Below, in pieces: positions 17,012 through 26,800 of a stretch of DNA of 34,106 nt. Numbering within the stretch: position 1 is the stretch's first letter; each line of letters begins with the position of its first letter. The notes below the pieces were generated by a model. That model saw only the letters and a list, made by a program, of their open reading frames with translations. It did no database searches and had not been told where the DNA came from. Position numbers and translations under genes: made by a program. The DNA is from Candidatus Muiribacterium halophilum (GTDB lineage Bacteria > Muiribacteriota > Muiribacteriia > Muiribacteriales > Muiribacteriaceae), in the NCBI GenBank assembly GCA_002869225.1, contig PKTG01000012.1:1-34106 (forward strand), read 5' to 3'.

Positions 17012-17908
17012 ATGAATAAAAAAATCAATAACACATTATTTATGTATAACAAAGAGCTTAATGAAAATGAGCAACTTGAACTTTATACAATGCTTTATGA
17101 TTCATATGATTCGGATTATCTATCCAGACTGTTTTTTAACTCTGAAGATAATATATTAAAAAGAGCTATAAGTGTGATCCTAAATCTAAGAAAAAACGAA
17201 GATGACCTTCTTTTTTTTATAAACACCGTATTCGATAAAGACCCTGAGATCAGATTAAACTCTCTATTATATTTACGTGAAATGGATTTTTTTACAAAGA
17301 ATATTTCTCTTCTTGAAGATTTTATAGAAAAAGAAACAGATAAAAATCTAATCAATATTGCAAAGTTTTTAAAAGAAGATCTAAATGTTAATGTCTCTCA
17401 GACAAAAGAGACTGAACAGATAAAAGAGGAATCTAAGATAATAACTATTGAGCAGCATTTTAAAGAAAAGAAAACTGAAGTTGTTGTTAAAAAAACTGAA
17501 GATAATGAAAAAGATATAAATACAGAAGAGGTTGTTAATAACGAAGTATATGAATTTGTAAAGAAGAATATTGATAGTGAAGACAATATTGTACTTATGA
17601 ATTTGTCATTTAAAATTAAAAATGAAAGATTTCCTTCAAAAAAAGAATTTATCTTAAGACTTTTAAAAAGAGTGGAAAGCCATGCGGTAATAAAGAATCT
17701 TCTTCTTGGACTAAATACTGAAGATATATCTCAACCATACAGACGAGAAGTCTGCAGTATTCTTTCAAAGAAGACTTTCTTTAACGAATTAAAATATGAT
17801 CTACAGATGTTGAAGTTCTATGAAGTAAACGAATTTATGGGGAATCCACAGAGACCAGGATTTTTAAAAAGATGTGCTCTTTTTATGTTATCGACCTTCG
17901 GGATCTAA
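17012..17908 (+). CDS. Uncharacterised helical-repeat (HEAT-like) protein
   Basis: I do not recognise a named family. The protein (298 residues from the ATG at 17012) is soluble with no signal peptide or membrane helix. Residues about 15-120 read as successive amphipathic helix pairs, including [17 protein letters not shown], which is characteristic of HEAT repeats. A Lys/Glu/Thr-rich linker follows (about 125-175), then a second helical part to the C terminus. I chose ATG 17012 over the in-frame GTG 17003 because GAGGTG lies 6 nt upstream of the ATG. It is the only plus-strand gene in the central part of the window. It is divergent from the Hint gene and convergent with rpoD, sharing the four bases CTAA at 17905-17908 for both stop codons. 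HEAT folds usually serve as protein-binding scaffolds; the partner is unknown. Confidence 0.65.
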   Translation: MNKKINNTLFMYNKELNENEQLELYTMLYDSYDSDYLSRLFFNSEDNILKRAISVILNLRKNEDDLLFFINTVFDKDPEIRLNSLLYLREMDFFTKNISLLEDFIEKETDKNLINIAKFLKEDLNVNVSQTKETEQIKEESKIITIEQHFKEKKTEVVVKKTEDNEKDINTEEVVNNEVYEFVKKNIDSEDNIVLMNLSFKIKNERFPSKKEFILRLLKRVESHAVIKNLLLGLNTEDISQPYRREVCSILSKKTFFNELKYDLQMLKFYEVNEFMGNPQRPGFLKRCALFMLSTFGI

Positions 17909-19044
17909 TCCATATAAAATTCTTTTAGTTTTTTGCTTCGACTTGGATGACGCAGTTTTCTGAGAGCTTTGGCTTCTATCTGCCTTATTCTTTCTCGTGT
18001 CACCCCGAAGATCTGTCCAACTTCTTCAAGAGTTCTTGGACAACCATCGTTAAGTCCAAATCTATATTTAATGACCTTTGCTTCTCTTTCTGTAAGAGTC
18101 TCAAGAACTCCATCAATCTGTTCCTTTAAAAGTGTTTTGAAAGCAGCAAAATCAGGTGATATTGCGTTTTTATCTGAAACGAAATCACCAAGATGGGAAT
18201 CATCTTCTTCTCCGACAGGAGTCTCAAGAGATACAGGTTCCATAGATATTTTGAGTATATTTTTTATCTTATCTACAGGCATTCTTGCTGCCTGAGCGAG
18301 TTCTTCAACGGTTGGTTCTCTGCCGAGGTCCTGCATGAGATTCTTTGATATCTTTCTGATTCTGTTTATTATCTCAACCATATGAACAGGTATTCTTACT
18401 GTTCTTGCCTGATCAGCAATAGATCTTGTAATCGCCTGTCTTATCCACCAGATAGCATATGTTGAGAATTTAAAACCTTTTTTATATTTGAATTTTTTGA
18501 CTGCACGGATAAGTCCCTGGTTACCTTCCTGAATAAGGTCTAAAAACAATAGGCCTCTTTTGGTATATCTCTTTGCGACACTTACAACCAGTCTGAGGTT
18601 TGCTTCGATAAGTTTTTTTTCAGCTTCCTTATCACCTTTTTCGATCCTTTTAGCAAGTTCAACTTCTTCTGCTGCAGTTAGAAGCGGTGCCTGTCCAATA
18701 CCTTTCAGGTACATCTTAACCGCATCCAGACTTCTTATATCAACTTCAGCTTTTTTCTTTTTTGTAGCTTTTTTCTTTTTTGTAGATTTTGTTTTTTTGG
18801 TTTTCTTTTCACTTACTGAATCATCATCATCAGGATTATCTATATCATCAGGGATATCTAAGTCTCCATCGATAAAATCGGCATCTATTACAAGCTCCTC
18901 ATCTTCATCAATATTATCCTGTTTAACATCATATTCTATTTCGGATAGGTCGATCTTAGCCGCTTTTTTCTTTTTTGGACTTTCTTCTTTATCTCTACCC
19001 TTATCTATATATTTTTTCAGCAGTTCAAAATTTAAATCAACCAA
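17905..19044 (-). CDS. rpoD: Primary RNA polymerase sigma factor (sigma-70/RpoD)
   Basis: RpoD directs RNA polymerase to housekeeping promoters, consistent with the TTGACA/TATAAT-type boxes seen in this window. Regions 1.2 to 4.2 are complete: [13 protein letters not shown] (from about residue 105), region 2 with [20 protein letters not shown], region 3 with [11 protein letters not shown], and the region 4 helix-turn-helix [20 protein letters not shown]. The first 103 residues are an acidic stretch followed by Lys-rich blocks ([17 protein letters not shown]), unlike the folded region 1.1 of proteobacterial RpoD. The start codon appears to be TTG at 19044, with GAGGAG 8 nt upstream and no nearby ATG. 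It follows dnaG by 12 nt, the classical dnaG-rpoD arrangement. Confidence 0.96.
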   Translation of the reverse strand: MVDLNFELLKKYIDKGRDKEESPKKKKAAKIDLSEIEYDVKQDNIDEDEELVIDADFIDGDLDIPDDIDNPDDDDSVSEKKTKKTKSTKKKKATKKKKAEVDIRSLDAVKMYLKGIGQAPLLTAAEEVELAKRIEKGDKEAEKKLIEANLRLVVSVAKRYTKRGLLFLDLIQEGNQGLIRAVKKFKYKKGFKFSTYAIWWIRQAITRSIADQARTVRIPVHMVEIINRIRKISKNLMQDLGREPTVEELAQAARMPVDKIKNILKISMEPVSLETPVGEEDDSHLGDFVSDKNAISPDFAAFKTLLKEQIDGVLETLTEREAKVIKYRFGLNDGCPRTLEEVGQIFGVTRERIRQIEAKALRKLRHPSRSKKLKEFYMD

Positions 19045-19056
19045 TTTATTTCTCCT

Positions 19057-20796
19057 CTACTTAACTTTTTTTTCCAGTTCTATATTTATTTCTTTGATCC
19101 TGTTAGCCAGGAAAATATATTCATCTTCTTTATCCTGTGTCAAGTTTTCTGAAATCTCATCGAGTTGTCTCTGAAGACTTTTCTTTTCCTCCTCCAATCG
19201 ATTTCTTTCAATACTTATAAATATATTTTCAACTTCCTGCTTTACAGATTCAAGCTCCTTATAGGTATCTTCTTTACTAAAAGCATCTTCTCTTGTAATA
19301 ATATCTTTATATGGTGCAGGAATATCCAACTCCAATAATTCTGCAACATTTTTTCCCATATGTAAATAAAAAATAATATTTTTTAGATTAACATCCTCAA
19401 TTATCTTGTAATACTTTCGAAAAATAATGTCAAGAGCTTCTTTGTTTTTTAATGCCATTAACAGTATACGCCTGGAAAAATCATTGATTTTTGCTATCTT
19501 ATGACTTGTATTATTTATGTTTGTGAATTTTTTATTTTTCTTTTTTTCTTCTTTGACTTTTTTTTCTACCTGTCTTGAGATCTTTATATTAAAATGATTT
19601 TCTAATTGCTTTTTATATTCGTTAAAAATAACAGGATCACCGATTTTCATCAGAAAGTCTGTCGCTTTCTTTGCATTTCTACTCTTTACATATATATCTT
19701 TATCCTCTTTCATAAATGGCGCAAGATAAAAGTCAACATAGAATTTTGATTTTCTCAGTAGATTTACAAAATCCTGAATCGGATGATCTTTCAGAAAATC
19801 ATCGGGATCCTGACCGTCAGGAAGTTCAACAATTCTAAGATTAATATTGAATTGAGGCGCTTTTAAACATGCTTCGAACATTGCTTTTTTACCGGATTTA
19901 TCCCCATCGAAAAGAAGTATGAAATTTTTTGTCAGTCTTAAGAGTTCCTTAATATGATTGTTTGTAAAACTAGTACCTAAAATAGCTACTGAGTTTCTGA
20001 ATCCTTTTTCATGAAGTCTCATACAATCGAAGAATCCTTCTGTGATAATAACAAAGTCTTTTTCAGTAATATGATTTCTTGCATTAAATATACCAAATAA
20101 ATTTTTGGACTTATCGTATAGTATATTATTTCTTGAGTTTAGATATTTATTTTTTATATTTTTATCAAGTGCTCTTCCGCCCATGGCAATAGGTCGTCCA
20201 TAACGATCGTTTATTGGAAAGATTATTCTTCCAGTCATGGTCTCCGATAATCTGCTTCCTTTTTCAGAGGCTATTCCGAGTTCGATCATCTCTTTCTTTT
20301 GATCTTTTTTGGTTATTACTACGTTTCCTTCAGAATATCCAATCTTAAAATCTTTGAGTATCTGGGAAGATATTTTTCTTTTTTTCATATAGTCTTTAGC
20401 TTGTTTGTTTTTTGAAAATGCTAATTTATACTCTTCAATTATTTCAGACATTGTCTTTAAATATGGTTTTATTTTATTTTCTTCTCCAGAAAATTTACCA
20501 TCAAAATCAAGTGGTATTCCAAATTTATTGGCGATAAATTCCAACGCTTCTACAAAAGACATCATCTCTTTTTGTTGAATGAATTGAACGAGATTTCCGC
20601 TTTTTTTACATCCAAAGCAATAAAATACCTTTTTATCCGGATTAACATAAAAAGAAGGAGTATCTTCGTTATGAAATGGACAAAGACCGCTATAATCTCT
20701 GCTACCAGACTTTTTAAGTTCTGTATAGGAGCTTATTAGCTCTATTATACTGACTTTCTCAAATATTTCATCAATTGATTTTTTCTTTATTCTCAT
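19057..20796 (-). CDS. dnaG: DNA primase
   Basis: DnaG makes RNA primers for replication. From the chosen start (20796) it has 579 residues. The N-terminal zinc-binding domain shows Cys39-x2-His42 (CPFHNEDTPSF) and Cys60-x2-Cys63 (YCFGCKKSGN). The catalytic core with the TOPRIM fold follows, including ITEGFFDCMRLHEKG and LLFDGDKSGKKA, then a Lys/Glu-rich helicase-interaction region. The frame is open to an ATG at 20817 (seven more residues, AGG directly abutting it). The later ATG fits the family N terminus (M-x-KKKSIDEIFEKVSIIELI) better, but neither has a well-spaced Shine-Dalgarno sequence, so the start is uncertain by 21 nt. It is co-transcribed with rpoD. The upstream gap is filled by repeats instead of a clear promoter. 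Confidence 0.95.
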   Translation of the reverse strand: MRIKKKSIDEIFEKVSIIELISSYTELKKSGSRDYSGLCPFHNEDTPSFYVNPDKKVFYCFGCKKSGNLVQFIQQKEMMSFVEALEFIANKFGIPLDFDGKFSGEENKIKPYLKTMSEIIEEYKLAFSKNKQAKDYMKKRKISSQILKDFKIGYSEGNVVITKKDQKKEMIELGIASEKGSRLSETMTGRIIFPINDRYGRPIAMGGRALDKNIKNKYLNSRNNILYDKSKNLFGIFNARNHITEKDFVIITEGFFDCMRLHEKGFRNSVAILGTSFTNNHIKELLRLTKNFILLFDGDKSGKKAMFEACLKAPQFNINLRIVELPDGQDPDDFLKDHPIQDFVNLLRKSKFYVDFYLAPFMKEDKDIYVKSRNAKKATDFLMKIGDPVIFNEYKKQLENHFNIKISRQVEKKVKEEKKKNKKFTNINNTSHKIAKINDFSRRILLMALKNKEALDIIFRKYYKIIEDVNLKNIIFYLHMGKNVAELLELDIPAPYKDIITREDAFSKEDTYKELESVKQEVENIFISIERNRLEEEKKSLQRQLDEISENLTQDKEDEYIFLANRIKEINIELEKKVK

Positions 20797-20855
20797 TAAT
20801 CTGATAATACAATTCATCCTTTTAAATGTAAAGACTTAAAATTAAGAAAATTGTT

Positions 20856-21199
20856 GAACAGTAAAACCTTAAACCCAATTGAGAATTGACAATTTACAAT
20901 TGAGAATTTTGGTCTTAATTTAAATGAAACCGAGACACTCAGCAAAGCTGAGCATTTCAACGAAAGTTGAATATACAAATGGAGTTTGTCAACGGCAACG
21001 GAGTTGCTAAACTGATTTGGAACAGTAAACGGTGAACAGTAAAACCTTTTTTGTGAAGCGTAATGCGTAATGTGTAAAGCGAAGAAGCACGAAAAGGCAC
21101 GATGGGTCGATTTTTCGAAAAGTCGTATAGTCTGGATGTCGGAATATCGGGTTTTAAAAAAAGGTTTTCTACTTCCTACTTTCTATTCTCTATTTTCTG
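20856..21199. repeat. Composite short-period repeat element, copy 2 (longer)
   Basis: Degenerate tandem words follow one another. 20856-20876 has period 7 (GAACAGT, AAAACCT). 20876-20910 has five heptamers of CAATTGA/GAATTGA type. 20938-21007 has four small hairpins. 21020-21047 has period 7 (GAACAGT again). 21053-21080 has period 7 (GTAATGC-like). 21081-21100 has period 10 (GAAGAAGCAC, GAAAAGGCAC). 21104-21151 has six octamers with TCG at a fixed position. 21165-21199 has period 7 (CTTTCTA-like). From the second GAACAGT tract onward the word families and order match the element at 9789-10000. The periods were counted by hand and are exact within each tract. Confidence 0.8.
20938..21007. repeat. 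Run of four different small palindromes
   Basis: Four perfect inverted repeats stand in a row: CTCAGCAAAGCTGAG (20938-20952), TTCAACGAAAGTTGAA (20956-20971), ACAAATGGAGTTTGT (20975-20989) and GCAACGGAGTTGC (20995-21007). Stems are 5-6 bp and loops 3-5 nt. Stem sequences differ while the loops share a purine-rich GAA/GGAG theme, and the spacers are 3-5 nt. Each would form a mini-hairpin in RNA or single-stranded DNA. Confidence 0.75.
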
Positions 21200-21213
21200 T
21201 GATTTTTATAAAA

Positions 21214-21243
21214 AAAAAGAGCCCCATTTCTGAGGCTCTTTTT
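21214..21243 (-). terminator. Intrinsic terminator after hppA
   Basis: On the minus strand a GAGCC/GGCTC stem, extended by A-T pairs to about 10 bp with a 10-nt loop, is followed by a run of eight T. It begins 18 nt past the hppA stop. The flanking A-run and T-run make it potentially bidirectional. Confidence 0.85.
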
Positions 21244-21261
21244 GGAATTTGTTTTATATTA

Positions 21262-23268
21262 TTATATAAACATTGATGCACAAACAAGTGATACAATACT
21301 CATAAGTTTCATAAGTATGTTTAGAGATGGTCCTGAAGTATCTTTGAAAGGATCACCAACTGTATCACCAACTACAGCTGCTTTATGAGCATCAGAACCT
21401 TTTCCGCCATGATGGCCCTCTTCTATATATTTCTTTGCGTTATCCCAGGCGCCACCAGCATTTGCCATAAATATAGCGAGAAGGAAACTTGATACAAGTG
21501 TTCCTGCAAGCAGTCCACCAAGTGCTGCTTTGTCCCAAAGTCCTACAAGAATTGGTATTATTACAGCTGCTACACCAGGAATAACCATCTGTTTTAAAGC
21601 GGATGCTGTTGCAATATCAACACATTTACTATATTCAGGATCTGCTTCTTCTTCCATTATTCCAACTATATCTTTAAACTGTCTTCTTACTTCTATGATT
21701 ATAGCTTCAGCGGTCTTTCCTACTGATTTCATTGTTCTTGCACAGAATATATATGGAAGCATACCACCAACAAATAATCCTACAAGGACACGTGGAGCAG
21801 TTATATCAAGAGAGTCCAGTTGAACCTTTTCAAGATATGAAGAGAATAATGCCAAAGCAGTAACAGCTGCTGATGATATTGCAAATCCTTTTCCTATAGC
21901 TGCAGTTGTATTTCCAACTGAATCAAGTCTATCTGTTATTTTTCTGACTTCAGGTTCAAGACCTGCCATCTCAGCGATTCCACCAGCGTTATCAGCAACA
22001 GGTCCATATGCATCTACGGATACTGTCATTGCAACAGTCGCAAGCATACCTACTGCCGAAAGAGCTATACCGTAAAGACCGGCAAACTTATAAGCTATAA
22101 GAATAACACCTGAAACTATTATTACTGGCAATGCTGTTGAGTTCATTCCTAAAGCAAGTCCACTTATTATATTAGTAGCTGCTCCGGTTTTTGAACTTTC
22201 TGATACTTCCTGTGTAGGTTTATAATTTGCATCAGTATAGTACTCAGTTATCTTACCTATTAAAAATCCAGCTACAAGACCTGATACAACAGCCCAATAA
22301 AGATTCATCGCTGTAGCTTTATCAAATAGTCTGTTAAGAATGAAATAGAATCCTACTATTGATACTATTGAAGATATAAGCATACCGTTAGTCAATGCAG
22401 TATGTACTTTTTTAGGATCCGATGTCTTGACAAAAAGAGCGCCAACAAGTGATGCAAATAGACCAATACCAGCAACCAATAATGGAAGCATAGTAGCATT
22501 TATTACCATGGCATCTGTTGGAAATAGTTTAGGACTGAAGAAAGCAAGGGTTATAGTAGCTACCATTGATCCAACATAGGATTCATAAAGGTCAGCACCC
22601 ATTCCCGCAATATCACCAACATTATCACCAACGTTATCAGCAATAACCGCTGGGTTTCTAGGATCATCCTCAGGAATTCCCTGTTCTACTTTTCCAACAA
22701 GGTCAGCACCAACATCAGCACCTTTTGTATATATTCCTCCACCTACTCTTGCAAATAAGGCTATTGAAGAAGCGCCCATAGCGAATCCACCAACTATATC
22801 TTTTGCATCGTGAATTCCAAAGATCTTAATGAAAGCAGTTAAACCGAGTAGTCCAAGACTGGCAACGGTAAATCCCATTACGTTTCCGCTAGAAAATGCT
22901 ACTGTTAATGCTTTTGTAAGACTTTCTCTTGCAGAATTTGCGGTTCTTACGTTTGAAGCAACTGAAATCTTCATTCCAATATAACCCGCAAGAGCTGAGA
23001 ATATAGCACCAATAACAAAAGCTATTGCTGTATTTTTTGCCTGATCTTTTAGAAACACTGCAAGAAGTATAGCAACAACAATTACAAATACACTAAGTAC
23101 TGTGTATTCTCTTTTTAGAAAAGCCATAGCTCCTTCTGATATTGCTTTTGCTATTTTTTTCATTTTATCTGTACCTTCATCCTGTTTAAATATGAATAAG
23201 GTTCGATAAATTGCAAATAGCACACCTAGAATACCTACTATAAATAATAGGTTAAGATAGATACTCAT
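21262..23268 (-). CDS. hppA: Membrane-bound proton- or sodium-pumping pyrophosphatase
   Basis: This integral membrane pump (668 residues, about 16 helices) couples hydrolysis of pyrophosphate to export of H+ or Na+. The catalytic loops are intact: [55 protein letters not shown] and the C-terminal [15 protein letters not shown]. The K+-dependence site reads [10 protein letters not shown], with Ala where K+-independent enzymes have Lys, so it belongs to the K+-dependent group. Pumped ion not determined. The ATG has GGAGGT 5 nt upstream. A 35-residue membrane microprotein is encoded 54 nt upstream, and a strong terminator follows. It lies between rpsU and dnaG, which are neighbours in many bacteria. 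Confidence 0.95.
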   Translation of the reverse strand: MSIYLNLLFIVGILGVLFAIYRTLFIFKQDEGTDKMKKIAKAISEGAMAFLKREYTVLSVFVIVVAILLAVFLKDQAKNTAIAFVIGAIFSALAGYIGMKISVASNVRTANSARESLTKALTVAFSSGNVMGFTVASLGLLGLTAFIKIFGIHDAKDIVGGFAMGASSIALFARVGGGIYTKGADVGADLVGKVEQGIPEDDPRNPAVIADNVGDNVGDIAGMGADLYESYVGSMVATITLAFFSPKLFPTDAMVINATMLPLLVAGIGLFASLVGALFVKTSDPKKVHTALTNGMLISSIVSIVGFYFILNRLFDKATAMNLYWAVVSGLVAGFLIGKITEYYTDANYKPTQEVSESSKTGAATNIISGLALGMNSTALPVIIVSGVILIAYKFAGLYGIALSAVGMLATVAMTVSVDAYGPVADNAGGIAEMAGLEPEVRKITDRLDSVGNTTAAIGKGFAISSAAVTALALFSSYLEKVQLDSLDITAPRVLVGLFVGGMLPYIFCARTMKSVGKTAEAIIIEVRRQFKDIVGIMEEEADPEYSKCVDIATASALKQMVIPGVAAVIIPILVGLWDKAALGGLLAGTLVSSFLLAIFMANAGGAWDNAKKYIEEGHHGGKGSDAHKAAVVGDTVGDPFKDTSGPSLNILMKLMSIVSLVCASMFI

Positions 23269-23322
23269 ATTACCTCCAACTGATTTTTGGATCTTTAATC
23301 CGTTTTTTTATTTTATATGTAC

Positions 23323-23430
23323 TTACTCTATATCGGAATCTTTTCTAAAAATTTCATATACTTTTAAAGAAAATATCATTATTACTATTAAACTAGTTAG
23401 AATACCAAGAAATTCTAATCTTTTTTTCAT
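23323..23430 (-). CDS. 35-residue single-pass membrane microprotein upstream of hppA
   Basis: This small ORF reads MKKRLEFLGI, then a hydrophobic stretch LTSLIVIMIFSL, then a charged tail KVYEIFRKDSDIE. That is one predicted membrane helix (about residues 7-24) with positive charge at the N terminus. An excellent AAAGGAG lies 6-7 nt before the ATG, and the ORF fills the space between the rpsU terminator (23481-23511) and hppA. A TAAAAT -10-like box at 23448-23453 could start the transcript. hppA follows 54 nt later with its own Shine-Dalgarno sequence, so the two are probably co-transcribed. Membrane pyrophosphatases are known as homodimers without small subunits, so a partner role is only inference. 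I do not recognise a family. Confidence 0.6.
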   Translation of the reverse strand: MKKRLEFLGILTSLIVIMIFSLKVYEIFRKDSDIE

Positions 23431-23480
23431 TTAAATCTCCTTTTTTTATTTTACATAATTAAACAATGTTAAAATAAAAA

Positions 23481-23511
23481 AACAGGAGTGAGATTAACAA
23501 TCACCCCTGTT
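23481..23511 (-). terminator. Intrinsic terminator after rpsU
   Basis: AACAGGAGTGA (23481-23491) and TCACCCCTGTT (23501-23511) pair over 11 bp with one A-C mismatch and a 9-nt loop. On the minus strand a run of seven T follows. It starts 19 nt past the rpsU stop, so rpsU is mostly transcribed alone. Confidence 0.85.
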
Positions 23512-23530
23512 TGAATGTTTGCATATTTTA

Positions 23531-23725
23531 TTAACGACTCTTTCTGGTAAGCTTTCTCATTTTTCTTCTAGCTTCCTGAGCTTTTTTCTTTCTGGTTTCA
23601 CTAGGTTTTTCATATCTTTCACGTTTTTTATATTCGGAAAGAACGCCTGACTGTTCACAGACTTTTCTGAATCTTTTTAGTGCTTTTTCCAGAGGTTCAT
23701 TTTCACCAACATTTACTAATGGCAT
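23531..23725 (-). CDS. rpsU: Small ribosomal subunit protein bS21
   Basis: bS21 binds the 30S subunit near the anti-Shine-Dalgarno region and helps initiation. The product from 23725 is 64 residues: [19 protein letters not shown], then the SGVL segment, and a strongly basic C-terminal helix ([22 protein letters not shown]), all typical. The frame is open 40 codons upstream, but the extension crosses the promoter, and the ATG at 23725 has GGAGGTG nearby. It has its own perfect promoter (23763-23791) and terminator (23481-23511). In many bacteria rpsU leads the rpsU-dnaG-rpoD operon; here hppA and a microprotein gene separate it from dnaG. Confidence 0.96.
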   Translation of the reverse strand: MPLVNVGENEPLEKALKRFRKVCEQSGVLSEYKKRERYEKPSETRKKKAQEARRKMRKLTRKSR

Positions 23726-23762
23726 GCTTTTTTCACCTCCTCTTCCCTTAAATAATGTAATA

Positions 23763-23791
23763 ATTTTACATAACGATAGATTAAATGTCAA
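23763..23791 (-). promoter_or_regulatory. Sigma-70-type promoter of rpsU
   Basis: The minus strand shows a perfect TTGACA (23786-23791), a 17-nt spacer and TAAAAT (23763-23768). Predicted start near 23756, leader about 30 nt with GGAGGTG. It abuts the A-tract of the terminator that closes the upstream operon. Confidence 0.8.
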
Positions 23792-23800
23792 CAATACTGT

Positions 23801-23836
23801 AAAAAAAAAAGGAGAGCCGGTTAAGCTCTCCCTTTT
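23801..23836 (-). terminator. Intrinsic terminator of the chaperone-giant protein operon
   Basis: GGAGAGC (23811-23817) and GCTCTCC (23825-23831) form a perfect 7-bp stem with a 7-nt loop. On the minus strand a run of ten T follows. It lies just after the stop of the giant secreted protein gene. Confidence 0.88.
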
Positions 23837-23848
23837 AATCAACATGTT

Positions 23849-26800
23849 CTATTTAAGTTTATCTTCTTTTCTAAGGTTGTGAATCCTAGTATCAAGAAGT
23901 TTGATGTTAAGTATTCTCACAGGTATTACAAAGAGTATTTCGTTACATTCATCAACGTTGTCAGAAGCGTTATCTATTACTCTTACATAGAGATATTCAT
24001 CTCCTTCTTCATCCCTTGTAGACTCTCTGAATACATGATAGTTGATCACTCTTCCATCACCTGCAACAGAAGCTGAATCATCCCATCTCAGATTTGGAGT
24101 TGAACCCGTACCATCCTCAAGGTTTGTCATATAGGTAGCTGAGTTTACAGTATTATCAACAAACTCAAGCATATCTCCCTCATAAACACCACCTAATGTA
24201 AGCATGATACTACTTTCACCACCACTCTTAATAGGATTGTTAACATTATCTACAGCGGCTAGTTCAAATTTTATTCTTCCATCCTCTTCAAGATAGAGAG
24301 TGTCAAGATCGTTGACAGCTTCGAAATCATATACCATATCATGGAAGTCTTCTGAACCTGTGATTCCACCAGCAAGTCCACCACCAGCTATAAATCCCTG
24401 TCCATACCAAGGAGCAGTCTGAGCCTGCATCTGGTCTATGACGGTAGGATATCCATCAGGAATTTCTATAATCTCAGGATCGAGGAAGAAATCATGATCA
24501 CCACCACCAACTGCTACAGCAAGTTCTCCTCTATCGGCTTCATCTTCAAGAGCAAGAAGACCTGGAATAGCTTCATCATAAGTTGTCTCATCTCTAAACG
24601 GATAGGATAATCTATCGTCATCACCATCTATTCCGTCAACATTGTTCCAATCGTAAATATAATAACCGATTGTTATATTTCTCTTAGGGTTAGTGACTCT
24701 AAGATAAACTTCAGGAGGGTCATTATCCTTGATGAATATCTCGCCTTCCTGCATTCCGTAATAACCATCTTCAGCCGGTCCACCTGCCTGTTTGTATACA
24801 AGGAACTCACCTTCATCGTCAGGGAAGAAACTTCCTGCATTAAATGGTGTAGGATCTATTGTGTTAAGTTGCATTGACTGAATGAACGAAGCGTTTTCTT
24901 CGAGCATTCCAGGATCATCTATATTTTTAGGTACGCCAATTGTATGTCTGTTCTCATAATCAGCATCCTCATTCACATGAACACGGTTAGTCATCTGCCT
25001 ATAAGCGTTTCCATCACCAGGATAAGAGAAAGTGGTTGATGAAGCAGAACCTGCTATTTCTACAGGTATATTATTTCTATAAGTCTCAAAATAGTTTCTC
25101 ATTCCATCTTCCGCAACGACAAGATATTTAAAATGTCCATAAAGATCATTAGTTACAGCATCAAATGGCATCAATAGTTTTAGATCTTCCTCATCGGCAA
25201 ATAAAGTTACCTCATAAGTACACTCTAAAAGACCCGGTATATCATATCCTGAAATTGCATTGGTCACGGACATGAAAGCAAATTCTTTATCATCATCCAA
25301 CGAAGGTCTATCCCATTTCCAACCATCGTTATTTTCCGGGCTATCAACCGGATCAGCAAAGGAATCTTCGAATTCAAACACATCTGCCGGGTTTTTATTA
25401 GGATCTAATCTTCTTGGATATAAAAGATATGCTCTTGTACCTGGAGATACATAGTTTTTATCGCCGAAGTTAGCAACAATATTATTGTATTCTGCCTGAG
25501 TTACACTATCAAACGGATTGTTATCACTGACATATGCAATAATATCTCTTGGGAATGGGTCACCAGTTGTACCGCCATCTTTTAGTGGTTCCTGAAGAAC
25601 GACTCTTGGAAGAGTTGTATCTTTGACATATACATCAACATAGAATTTAATTTCTTCTATAGTCTCTTCACAATCGAAACCTATTACCTGTCCACTTTCG
25701 TCAACAAGAGGATAAGCAAGGTTTCCATCTTCATCAAAATAATCTATTCTTGTATACCACATAGTGAATGTTACTCTGTAATGAAGTGGAAGTATTGGTG
25801 TATTAAAGATAGTACTAAATGCACTTGTCCTTCTTTCACCATCCTGACCAAGTATTAATCCTTCGGTACCTGTTTCCTGAACTCTTGACTGCCATGGCTG
25901 ATAATTGTTCTGTATATAAGGAACATCGATATCTAAGGTGTTTTCTTCGACATTTGGATAATAATTAAATCCATAGACCTGATCATCCATCATAGTCTCA
26001 ACTTTCCACTGATAATGCATCTTCATTCCGCCAGAACTTTCATATGCAATACCACTATATTTATCTGCTGTAGCAAGTCCGTTTTCGGTAGCAGTATCTT
26101 TATTGATCTCATCAGGTTCGATCTCGGACTGGATCTCCTGCTGTTGTTCACGGTTTGGAACAAATGTAAGTTCAGCATTATCACTTAAGATATTACCGTT
26201 TCTGTCTTTTTGGACAAGTTTCAATGTCCATTTATGATCGAAATCCTCGTTCATCTCAACAACGGCATGATCCGGGATTCCGTCGCTATCATCATCGAAA
26301 GACTGCCAGTTGGATAGCATCTTATTTGGATTGTATTCTGGAGATTCATTAGTATCACCATCTATAACAGCACAAAGAAGATTTGGTCTATCCTCAGGTG
26401 GTATAGCTCTTACAATGACTTTTTCTATATCAGGTTTCATTGGTTCAGCATCCTTGATATAATCAGGCTCATCCCACCAGAACATAAGGTTTCCTGCTTC
26501 GGATTCTGCTCTCATGGCTGCCCAGTCGATATATCTATAACCTGCAACACACATTATCTCATAAATACCACCATCATCGAATTTATAAGTTCCTGGCTGG
26601 AATCTGAATCCTTCCAATGTAGCACCCTGATTTATAAATTCCTGATTTGATATAAAGTCAACGTTAGCGTCCTGCATTATCTTTCTTGCATATTCGATAT
26701 CTGTATAGTCTCTTGCACCATGATTTATAATAGTCCAAGGGGTCTCTGCATTAACGAGAGTTCCGTTTGCAATAAGATCATCAATGTTTCCAATATCTCC

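Larger units (their letters stand above)
20797..21261. other. 465-nt gene-free gap between dnaG and hppA
   Basis: This stretch holds a composite repeat element (20856-21199) and the hppA terminator (21214-21243). No coding region has a start, Shine-Dalgarno sequence and normal composition here. The open frame from 21070 on the plus strand lies entirely within repeats. I found no convincing sigma-70 promoter for dnaG. The nearest candidate boxes lie within 20830-20870 and are weak. Confidence 0.7.

Noticed and set aside
18560-19174. Long plus-strand open frame over rpoD
   Set aside because: It is the reverse-strand shadow of the Lys/Glu/Asp-rich rpoD N terminus (Ser/Phe-rich translation) and has no start context.
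20938-21007. tRNA or structured RNA gene
   Set aside because: The stems are independent mini-hairpins without a closing stem, anticodon arm or T-loop motif.
21070-21276. Open frame on the plus strand in the dnaG-hppA gap
   Set aside because: It is made entirely of tandem repeat words and terminator sequence, has no Shine-Dalgarno sequence and no family resemblance.
23726-23845. N-terminal extension of bS21
   Set aside because: It would include the rpsU promoter and a terminator arm; the ATG at 23725 with GGAGGTG gives the standard 64-residue protein.
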